From the NCBI GenBank assembly GCA_003415625.1, contig PYIU01000005.1:67001-131000 (forward strand): a DNA stretch of 64,000 nucleotides. The letters run 5' to 3'. A program made the position numbers and the translations under genes. Under the pieces are notes generated by a model. It was given only the letters and a program-made list of their open reading frames with translations, ran no database searches and was not told the origin of the DNA. Below, piece by piece: positions 54,822-64,000 of this stretch. Origin of the DNA: Aquanectria penicillioides (taxonomy: Eukaryota; Ascomycota; Sordariomycetes; Hypocreales; Nectriaceae). The first letter of the stretch is position 1; each line of letters opens with the position of its first letter.

Positions 54822-55484
54822 TTTTGTAGGAGGATTCTACTGCGACGAGGTAAGCAAAGATAATGAGCTGATTTTGTGAGTTCTTGAGAAATTATTTCTT
54901 ATCATTCCCTGATCGGGGAGATCCTGGCCAGTTTTCGCCCTTATACTTTTACCTCGGGGCTCATAATTCGCCAAGCATTTCTTCCCGAGTTGCCACCACC
55001 AGTTCTTAGTTCTTGAAACGCCCCCTCCTTTTCCAAAGCTTTCGTCGATGGTAGGGAAATGCATACCCCAGGAGCTATGGGTGTGATAAATGTAACCCAA
55101 AGCAGAGCTAGAGGCGCAATGAAGCAAACCCTAGTTCCCCGTCCCTGGTCAGCCCGCTGAGATTTGCCGGAGCTTCAACCCCGCACCCGATGAAGGACTA
55201 TCAATCAGTCCGGCACGACCACCAACGGCGTGTATTCCTCATGGAGAAGGCTCGGCCTTCATTCGGTGTCATCTAGTCAAGGGATGGTTACCACCTTCCG
55301 AGCGAGGTGTCCTGTGAGCCTTATAGATCCTGTAATCTCTAAAGCTGTCAACGCATAGCTCCACGGCATCCCCCCCATTTCAGCTTTATCAACTTGAGTC
55401 ACACACACACTCTCTCACTCACGCGTACACTACCAACCTATTTTGAGTTACCTAGTCCAATTCTGGGGCTGCTTATCCATCAGG
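54822..55484. promoter_or_regulatory. Divergent promoter, DUF1275 and oxalate decarboxylase
   Basis: A 663-bp stretch between two outward-facing starts. A CA/CT-rich leader (about 55397-55435) precedes the oxalate decarboxylase ATG. No specific site is assigned. Confidence 0.45.
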
Positions 55485-57067
55485 ATGTATTCCAAGCTCC
55501 TATTCGGTGCTACAGTTGTCTCACATCTCTGCAATGCAGTTCCAATCCAGGACAGTCCTCGCCAGCGCCTCCTCGACGGCCTGGGAATCCCCTCAAGTTA
55601 CCGCAGTGTAACTGGAGGATCAAGGCTTCCTTTCACGCCAGGACATAGAGACCCCTATGACCACGCAGTAGATGCCGTAGGAGATGAACTTGACCCGCTG
55701 CCGTGGCGTAACGGTCTAGGTAATTCAGTTCTGGGTCCATGGAATAAGGAGCGCTCCAGGCAGAGCCCAGACCTTGTGCGACCACCAAGCACAGATCATG
55801 GAAACTTGGCCAACATGCGCTGGAGCTTTGCTGACTCTCATATTCGTATCGAAGTAGGTCCTTCACCAGCAACTGACTTGGGGCTCCGCCAGGCTCGATG
55901 GCTACTGGACAACTGGAACTGACATGTCACAGGAAGGAGGATGGACTCGACAAACCACCATCCGCGAGCTACCTACTAGCGTTGAGCTAGCTGGTGTCAA
56001 CATGCGACTTGGAGAGGGAGTAATTCGTGAGCTTCATTGGCACAAAGAGGCTGAATGGGCTTATGTTCTCGATGGCGAAGTCCGAGTTACAGCCCTGGAC
56101 TATGAAGGTGGAAACTTCATCGACGACCTAAAGAAAGGAGATCTTTGGGTAAGTTGGCGACTCAATGAGTCTAAGTAATTGTCAACTAACAGGAATCCTA
56201 GTACTTTCCCAGTGGCGTGCCTCATTCGTTGCAGGGGCTGAGTGCCAACGGCACTGAATTCCTTCTCATTTTCGACGACGGCCACTTTTCTGAAGAATCA
56301 ACCTTCATCCTAACCGATTGGCTTGGTAAGTTCATAAAGGTCCCGTTACCGCTGTCTTACTAACAATATTAGCGCATACGCCCAGATCTGTGATTGCAAA
56401 GAACTTCAACCTGGCGCCTGAGGTTTTCGCGCATATTCCACAAGGAGAGAAGTACATTTTCCAAGGCAATGTTCCAGGCTCTATTAAAGACGAGGAACCT
56501 AGCGGAAAGGAAGTCAAGAAGTCAAAGTACAACTTCACTCACAGGATGCTGGACCAAGAACCAATCAACAGTACAAATGGGGGCGGCCACGTACGGATTA
56601 CTGATTCTCGCAACTTTCCCATTTCAAAGACTGTTGCTGCCGCACATGCAGTCATTGAGCCTGGCGCCATCCGAGAAATGCACTGGCATCCTTCTGCTGA
56701 TGAGTGGTCATTCTTCATCCGAGGTCGTGCTAGAGTTACCATTTTTGCTTCCGAGGGTAATGCGAGGACCTTTGACTACGTTCCCGGGGATGTTGGCATT
56801 GTCCCAAGAAATATGGGTCACTTTGTTGAAAACATTGGGGACGAACCCGTCGAGATGCTTGAAATTTTCCGCTCCGATGAGTTCCGCGACATCTCTTTGT
56901 TCAAGTGGATGGGAGAAACCCCCCAGAAGCAAGTCATTGATACACTATTTGCTGATGACCCAGAGAATGGCAAGCGCTTCCTTAAGAAGATCAAGGACGC
57001 GAATAACAACGTGATCACAAAGCCTGATTTTTACCGATCAGGAGATGACTTTGTTGAGGATCTATGA
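55485..57067 (+). CDS. Secreted bicupin oxalate decarboxylase
   Basis: Four exons (55485-55853, 55933-56148, 56202-56325, 56373-57067) give 467 residues. A signal peptide ([18 protein letters not shown]) opens the protein. Cupin 1 has [19 protein letters not shown] (two His and a Glu metal ligands) and the fourth ligand in [10 protein letters not shown]. Cupin 2 has [19 protein letters not shown] and [10 protein letters not shown]. Between the cupins lies FSEESTF, corresponding to the SENST lid of bacterial oxalate decarboxylase, whose Glu is the proton donor; its presence favours decarboxylase over oxidase activity. The enzyme converts oxalate to formate and CO2 with manganese. A [12 protein letters not shown] read-through at 56149 is intron. 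The role is probably relief of oxalate or acid stress outside the cell. Confidence 0.9.
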
Positions 57068-59942
57068 AGGCTTAGGAAATATGGACCCCACCAATGGCAA
57101 TTTGAGAATGGTTGATTGATGATTTTATATGTACAACCGGAAAACTTGAAGTTAAATTGTAAATTGACTTGTGTATTTCATTAAACTTCTTTGATTGCGA
57201 CATGACTTTGAAGCCTTGAATGATATCCTCTCAGTAACACGAGTGCTGATGATAACACAAAGTCGGGCGCTTCTCAGCAGAACCTAATACAGCAACCACC
57301 TCTCGATATGATATCGGGGATTCTTGACTAATACCAGCACATCAAACTCAAAGACTTTCCCACGTCTGAAGAGATTGGAGGCATTGAACCTCTCCGCACA
57401 GCTCGTAATCAGCCATGCACGGGATGACTACGGAAAGTGAAAAAGAGAAGCACAGTCCTAGCCGCCGACATATCCCCGCACATAAGCATTCGCGGCTGAG
57501 CTCAAGAATCGATAATCTTCTTGGCTTGCAGTTCGCATCATGCACGTGGACCCAGAAGCCAAGGGTGTAGCAAACCGAAGGCCCTGTTCGGTTACAGGAG
57601 AAGTCGTCATAAGCCATAGTTCTCTGAAATCTAGACCCGTTCTTACTCTTGGTGCCCCCACGACCCCGCTTCCATCTTGACCGGGCTCGGGGCGTTTGCG
57701 GGGAGGAGGCGGCCCATCCCCGGTCAGTTAAGTCTCACGCGCAGCAACACGCAGGGGTCTGATGCAGAGTGGCCATCAAGAATTCATGCCGTCCATTGAG
57801 CAACGGGCGTCGATACAGGGCTGTGATCTCCTCCGTGCCCTTCATAGCTTGTTTCTGGATTTGAGGCACAGTCTCGTGCATTGTGAGGGGCTCGGGTGTT
57901 CGGTATGTATGTAAACTCCTTTCCGAAACCCGGCAACCGCCGATGGAGGCCAAGTCGGATATAACGGCATTCGGCCATGCTTTGGTGAATTCATAATTTC
58001 AACGCATCTCGAGACAGTATCCTCAGCTCATCCTTTGATGGAAATGCCGAGTCTGCCCCACTCTGTTCCACCAGCTTGCATCGTCCATCTGGGGTCGGGG
58101 GTTTGGTCCGAAGTCCGGGGTAGTTCCCCCCCACCTGTGGTTTATCTTGAGCTTGCCAGATTGCCAAATTAAGCATCGCAAATAATAAAAGACTTTAATT
58201 TACACATAATTGGCACTGGCCTCTCGCCTTGTTTTATCTTGATTGCATCCGGAGCTGGTTCAAGAAAAGCCCCGTAAAAGATCGCCGTTGCTCTGACTTG
58301 GATTCACCTCCATGTGGGATTCCGTCTTCAGCCGATAAAGCATTTCTAGTGCTTGTCTCAAGTTTGAGGTCATCCATATTTCAACCACGTCAGCAACTCT
58401 AAATTTGGACAATTGAGACTACAGGGTGAAGTCGCATGTGCTTGAAGTAGGTACCTTGCTACCTAGCCCCGCTTGCTACGGATCCGGATTTACAGAATTT
58501 TCCTTTCCTTTTGATTTCTTGATTTACCATACAATCCACCTCTTTTAGGCTAAATAGAGGTTCTGCATCCGAATGACTTCAAAACTCTCAAAAGGTCCAC
58601 GGAATCAGGTGAGTTACATTGCTCAAATACATCTTCATCAGTTATGTTTTGGCATGGCGTAGTTTCTTGATGGACCATGATCAACAATCTTTCACCAAAA
58701 CCTTTCGTAGGATTTACGGTTGCATTGACAGAGTGTAGCCTCCTGTTGCCATGTCTCAAGTCGCAAACTATCTCGCCGCCTGGCTTCCTGAAGCTGTAAC
58801 GCTCTTTATATACGTATCACTTATGAGTTCCCCTTGATGCTATTTCATTTACACCTGAGTCCAAAAATTCAGCCTTGGGTGTTCACTAAATAGACGGTAC
58901 CAATACTGCATAAATCTTACTCTTCGCTTAATGAAGCTAGCTGTTCTAATAAGTCAGGCTACTCAGTCTACTTTCAAACGAGATAGAGTACACAATGCTA
59001 GATTAAAAAATCAATATTAGTAGAGGTAACACTGATTTTCAATGGCCATATTTGGATATTGTATCTATTTGCTGTGATTTTTAATCGTTGTTGATTCAGT
59101 GGACAGAGAATCTGGCAAACCCCACACCTACCAGGGAGTCCATTAATCCATGTGTTAACCCATGCGATGGGTAGACTGCAATCAGACGACTAAGTAATCA
59201 TCTTTCCGAGTCATGTTTCACATAATTTATCGTATCCTCGCGACGTTTCTTATCTTCACTTCAACTAGGACGGGCGGTACTCAAATTCACCCAGCTAAGA
59301 GTGGTAAATGAGCTTGGTTCTCCGTTATAAGCCGTAGGCCCCATTAAGACCTCCAAGTCGTCTATTTGTTGGGCTAAGCGATGGCTAGGCTAGAGATGGT
59401 TGTCAAGGTTAAGAAAAGAATCGGTTTGTGAAGTTTGGTGGCTTTGCAATCATAATCGATAATTGGATCAAGCATCAGCTTCTGTAATTGGCTTGTAGTG
59501 TGATTCAAGACGAGAAGGGGCATCTTGATGTAATGTCCTAGGTCGAAGTGGGGCTTCTCGGGTTTGATTACACCGAGATATCGTATCCAACACGAAGCTC
59601 CGTGCCAAGCAATGGCAAATACTAATTAGCGCAATTGATCAGAGCAGCTGCGTTAATTTCACCACCACGTTGGACCGCGAAACACTCTCCTCGTCGATAG
59701 ACAGGCCTCCCGTTGCTTGCAATGGCCTGGTTGAGTGGAGCTTCTAGGAAGGTTGTGTTGGTTGGAGGGCTTATGGGTAGACCTCTTTGTTTAATCCTTG
59801 TTTTTAGCATTTATTTAACATGAGTATACGATCTACTTTCGACTAAACCCGTCAGCAACATTGTTCATCTTCTAGTCATTTCTAAGACCATTTTATACTT
59901 CGCGTCGTTCCCTTTCCACTTCATCACAAGGGCTTTCTCAAG
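57068..59942. other. 2.9-kb region without recognised gene
   Basis: Small frames on both strands (60-90 codons) lack motifs and signs of splicing into a larger product. Composition is mildly AT-rich from about 58440 to 59600. No repeat, RNA gene or element is recognised. Confidence 0.45.
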
Positions 59943-61615
59943 ATGGCTAGCCAAGTGTTATTGTCATCACCTGGCAAGATGCCATTAACCTACGCCAATC
60001 CCATCCTATGGGAGGACTTGCCAGATATGGAGGTTATTCGCGTCCATGATGTTTATTATATGAGCGCGTCGTCTTTCCACTTCTCTCCTGGTGCACCAAT
60101 CCTACGTTCCAATAACCTGGTTGACTGGGAATACATCGGACATTCGGTGCCTGACCTAGCCGTGTTTGGCCCACAATTCCACATGGATGGCCGGAACACC
60201 CTTGGCTACGTAAAGGGCATCTGGGCGTCAACTTTTAAGTACCGCAAGAGCAATGACTTGTTTTATTGGTATGGGGCCATCCAGGGAACAGATCAGACCT
60301 ATGTCTTTACTGCCAAGAAACCTGGGGGTTCATGGACTTCGCATCCCCCAATCGACAGCTTTTACTATGATGCCGGGCTACTTATTGACGAAGACGATAC
60401 CTTCTACATTTCTCATGGGACGAAAACAATTCATGTCTCGCAGCTGTCTGCTGATGGACTGAAGGAGCTCACAACTCAGGCGGGTTGCACATCCCACATG
60501 TCCTGCAACAAAGCTAACTTCGGCAATCCTAGGCCGTGTACAGTTCAGAGGAGTATCTCGAAGGTGCTCGCATGTACAACATCAATGGTGTTTATTATAT
60601 TTGGGTGACAAAGCCGTGGGATGGCCAATGCGTGCTTAAATCCAACACAGGACCATTTGGGCCCTACGAATGCCGCACGGTTCTAGCCAACATGCGTTCT
60701 CCGATCAAAGGCGCTGGGGCTCCACATCAAGGAGCACTGGTAGACACTATAGATGGCAAGTGGTACTACATGGCCTTCACCGATGCTTTCCCTGCGGGCC
60801 GAATCCCTGTCTTAGCACCTGTTCACTTCGACGACGAGGGTTGGCCAAGCGTCACTGCTGATTATCTGGACTCGCGTGGCCAATGGTGTCTCGAATATCC
60901 CCGGGTAGCTAGCAACGACCGCGCAGGCCAGTCCAATAAATGCCTCAAAAAACATTCCTTTAAATTCAGCGAACTAGAGCACTGTTGGGAATGGAACCAG
61001 AGCCCCGATAATTCGAAGTGGAGTGTTCGAGACGGCAAACTCCTCCTTGGGACGAGTACAGTCACTGACAATCTCTACTTGGCAGGCAACACCCTGACTC
61101 ATCGGACAATCGGGCCAAAAAGTACTGCCACAATTTGCATGGACTGGTCTAGGCTCAAGGATGGAGACAGGGCTGGTGCTTGTCTCTTCCGTGATCAAAG
61201 CGCATACATTGGCATTCACTTGGACTCTAACGTGGCGAAGCTAGTGTATGTAGATGACCTGACACTTTCACCTATCGCGGAGGCCGTTGGTTGGGTAAAT
61301 GCTCGTCCGATTTCAAAGGATTGGATGATAACATCAAACGGGTCACTTAGGGCAGAGGCACCTTTGATGCACAACCGAGTGTGGTTGCAAATTGACATAA
61401 ATATTGCAGCGGCTTGTGTTGATGGGTATGAAAAGATGCTCAGACAGGCCTCATTCAAGTATAGTTATGACAACAGCACTTTCATAGAGTTAAGCCCGCT
61501 ATTTGTGTTGACAAATTCACCTACAGGGTTTGTAGGCTACCGTTTTGCATTGTTTAATTTTGCCACAACATTTTTAGGGGGACAGCTTGCGGTGGAGTAT
61601 TGCCATATCAAGTAA
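59943..61615 (+). CDS. Glycoside hydrolase family 43 (beta-xylosidase/alpha-L-arabinofuranosidase type)
   Basis: Two exons (59943-60479 and 60533-61615) give 539 residues. The N-terminal five-bladed propeller shows ANPILWEDLPDMEVIRVHDVYY with the expected catalytic Asp, SFHFSPGAPILRSNNLVDW, GIWASTFKYRKSNDLFYWYG, DAGLLIDEDDTFYI and, after the intron, YSSEEYLEGARMYNINGVYY with the acid Glu. The C-terminal half (KHSFKFSELEHCWEWNQSP, GDRAGACLFRDQSAYIGIHL, GFVGYRFALFNFAT) is the lectin-like C2 domain of GH43 xylosidases. No signal peptide is evident, so it is likely cytosolic and releases xylose or arabinose from short oligosaccharides. The intron has a GC donor (CAG|GCGGGT), required because GT alternatives break the frame. 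Confidence 0.87.
60480..60532 (+). other. GC-AG intron of the GH43 gene
   Basis: 53 nt with donor GCGGGT, a GCTAAC branch word and acceptor CCTAG. Splicing joins LTTQ to AVYSSEEYLEG in phase. A GTGGGT donor mutated at the second base is a likely origin. Confidence 0.65.
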
Positions 61616-62767
61616 ATACAATTCTGTGTTCTCAAAGTCGATATGACGTTTGCTGAAATGACGGTGTTTATCTTTACCCTGAATACTTGAGTTTCAAGCA
61701 GCTGGGATGATTTGTATACTTTACTTCCGCATATCTACGACATTCCAATGAGAGAGGACTATCTTTGGTGTAGTCTTGAAGGCGGTTTTAATGTTGATGT
61801 CCTCAAGCTTTCATGCGTTTTCCTGTACGCTAACTGACGGGTTGAATTTGAACCATGTCAAATCAAAGCAATCGTTTTCATTTGTCGCATTTCTGACTAT
61901 TCTTGGTTCTACTGCACCACATACCTTACGAATCGATTATCCGTGATCACTCCCTTTCACCATCCAGTCCAACCACATTTAAAGTCAACTACCGGCAGAT
62001 TTCGTGTATAGGGTAGGGATTGCGGTCTACTACACAACCCGAGTTAAGATATTTGTACTGAGCTCAGTATAGAGTCAGCACGGCCACTAGATAACCTCGT
62101 CGTAAACGATTAATCGTATTGAAGGTTTCGCAACCTAGAACCCTGTTGTACGCCTCAGTCGACCACATCTGGCCAGGGCTTTTGCTACCAAACATGTCCT
62201 AAGCGGGTAAATTAGGTGATAGAAACACGAATGGCGTAGTTCAGTTCAGGACAGCCGTCCAATGCCCTACGTTCCTTCACCCCCTCCTCCTTGCACGTAT
62301 TTAGCCGACCACTTATTCCTATTGAGCGCTGGAAGCACTCTTGTAGGCTCGGCGCAGCTTACTCCAGCCCCTAGACAGATTATCAAAGCCAAAATCCTTC
62401 GAGTCAGAATGCACGAGTCAGTCAGCTACGGAGGCTAGAAGCAGCATCCATACCCACGCTATGCCATGGCCACTATAGTCAATGAACTTCAGAGTTACTC
62501 CACACACGAGACCCACATTACACAGCTTCCCTGCACGTTTATGGGCAATGTCCGTGTACCAACAGAGGAGCACGATGCGGGGGATGCCACTGCGACGGCG
62601 GGTCACTCCCTGCATAACATTTGAGGGTAAGATCTTGCTCTCCCTTTACTCGGTTCAGGGGCTGGAGGAGTATATAATGACCTTGAGAGATATGCCTGAT
62701 GGGATCACCATAACTAAGTCTTCAACGTCAAGACTCTTTATTTTATCCGCACCTAGCTTGTATCAAA
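61616..62767. other. Intergenic region, 1.15 kb
   Basis: 3' flank of the GH43 gene and promoter of the esterase gene. Short motif-free frames only. No upstream exon coding a signal peptide for the esterase was found with confidence. Confidence 0.4.
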
Positions 62768-64000
62768 ATGTCTTTGGCAGCCATGAGTGCAAGTCCTTGC
62801 GTGGCATCTTCATTCACAGCCCCCTCAGCATTCGGTGCTGAAATCCTGGCTTTAAATGCAGCAACAGTGAATAATTTTACGCTTCCAATTCCTGATGTTA
62901 TTGATGTTGGAGTTGATAATCCGCCCGTAATCAGCTTTTGCAATGTTACCATCACCTATACTCATCCTGGGCAGAACGACACCATTAAAGTCGAAACTTG
63001 GCTGCCTCTTGATGGTTGGAATGGAAAGCTACAAGCCGTTGGTGGCGGCGGCTGGGTTGCTGGTCGTGGATACATTTCGTATGTACGAATGCTGGATCCA
63101 ATTGCTGATGGCTATGTGACCACAACTACGGACGCAGGACAAGCTGGCTGGGGAGCTCTCGGCGAGTGGGCGCTCTTGAGTAGAGGGAATATTAATATGT
63201 ATGCGATGCAAAATTTGGGTCTTACCTCTTTGAATGACACCGTAAGTCCACCAACAGCTTTATACTGTTACTGACTAGAGGTACTGAAGTCCTCTTCCAG
63301 GCCACAATTGCAAAGTCTCTTGCTAAAAGCTATTATGGAAAACCTCCCACCAGATCATATTGGAATGGGTGTTCCCAAGGTGGCCGACAGGGTCTTGCTC
63401 TCGCTCAGCGATATCCAACAGCTTACGACGGTATTTTGTCGGCAGCACCAGCGATCCACTGGGCTGAGCTGATAGCAAGCTCTCTCTGGCCGGTCGCATT
63501 TATACAGTTCACAAACCAGTATCCACGAGGCTGTGAGCTCACTCTCCTGACTTCGCTCGCTGTATCTGTATGCGACAAATTGGACGGAGTCGTCGATGGA
63601 CGAATTGGAGATCCCGAGGCCTGCAGGAGGCAGTTCAAGCCGGAGTCATACGTTGGACAGGTTTTCATGTGCGATGAAACGGGTTCACAGATGCGCTTAA
63701 GCTCCGCTAGTGTTTCGGTTGCGTCTGCCATTTGGGATGGACCTAGGTTCTCCGATGGTAGGTTCATCTGGTACGGTTTTGATATTGGAACCAACATCAC
63801 ATCACTCGCCCAGTCCACATGCGCAGATGATGGAACCTGTGTGGCCACAGGAGGAGCTTCCATAGCATCTTCTATTCGGTATTTTGTAGACAGAGACTTC
63901 TCCAGCAACGTAACTGCAGTTACCCACGAAGAGTTCGATCACATGTATCGATCACTCCGGAGCCTTTTCGCCTCAAATCTGGAGACCAATGACGCCGATA
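62768..64000 (+). CDS. Tannase / feruloyl esterase family protein, 5' part (cut by window end)
   Basis: Exon 1 (62768-63241) starts MSLAAMSASPCVASSFTAPS and contains NNFTLPIPDV, CNVTITYTHPGQNDTIKVE, GGGGWVAGRG and a TTTTDAGQAGWG segment typical of the family. A 59-nt intron (63242-63300, GTAAGT..TTCCAG) leads to exon 2, open to the window end, with SYWNGCSQGGRQGLALAQRYP holding the catalytic Ser (GCSxGG) and CDKLDGVVDGRIGDPEAC, the calcium-binding lid loop. The catalytic Asp and His lie beyond the edge. Members hydrolyse gallate or ferulate esters of plant tannins and cell walls and are secreted. The visible N-terminus lacks a clear signal peptide, so an upstream coding exon may be missing. 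Confidence 0.86.

Noticed and set aside
57348..58759. Small minus-strand frames after the oxalate decarboxylase
   Set aside because: All are under 90 codons, motif-free and not joinable into a larger frame by plausible introns.
1..64000. CRISPR arrays, bacterial operons, riboswitches, prophage
   Set aside because: The sequence is eukaryotic with spliced genes. No spaced direct repeats or bacterial-type signals were seen.

Overview
The window is nuclear DNA of a filamentous ascomycete. Genes are split by short introns of about 35-90 nt with GT..AG ends and CTAAC-like branch sites. Gene families are typical of Pezizomycotina: Zn2Cys6 regulators, a Pth11-type rhodopsin-domain membrane protein, F-box proteins, an allantoate-type MFS carrier, a bicupin oxalate decarboxylase, a tannase-type esterase, GH31, GH43 and GT32. 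No rRNA, tRNA, CRISPR array or virus was recognised. The content resembles a Sordariomycete such as Hypocreales, but I cannot name the species.

Region 1-12.6 kb is a decayed accessory block. It holds a frameshifted hydrolase fragment, a Zn2Cys6 regulator with apparent lesions, an NmrA-like reductase, a 660-bp TA-flanked inverted-repeat element, an intact 727-residue Zn2Cys6 regulator with two palindromic sites upstream, a ruined second regulator, a short-chain dehydrogenase (SDR) broken by a 155-bp MITE, and an older SDR pseudogene. The mix of intact and broken regulators and reductases suggests a remnant of a small metabolic cluster. About 2.9 kb without a recognisable gene follows.

Region 15.5-29.6 kb holds an LtrA-family membrane protein (8 exons, one of 24 nt), an F-box/leucine-rich protein, a Pth11-like receptor, a second F-box protein, a GH31 glycosidase with an apparent 1-nt slip in a run of eight A, and an aspartic-protease pseudogene.

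Region 30.5-42 kb is a transport and metabolism stretch: a xylitol/sorbitol-type dehydrogenase divergent from an allantoate-type MFS carrier, a carboxylesterase carrying one in-frame TAA and divergent from an aromatic aminotransferase, and a PTR2 peptide transporter.

Region 43.6-50.3 kb has three probable glycan-modifying membrane proteins side by side: a type II protein with a GT91/GH130-like motif, an acyltransferase-3 protein and a GT32 mannosyltransferase. This is the best candidate for a functional set. Region 50.6-64 kb has a SulP sulfate permease with a STAS domain, a DUF1275 membrane protein, a secreted bicupin oxalate decarboxylase, a GH43 glycosidase and the 5' part of a tannase/feruloyl esterase cut by the window end.

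The clearest new observations are the MITE whose removal, with one TA copy, restores the SDR frame exactly; the paired CCGAA-N-TTCGG palindromes before the intact regulator; the homopolymer frameshift in GH31; and the three-gene glycan group. All family calls come from reading motifs, with no database search.
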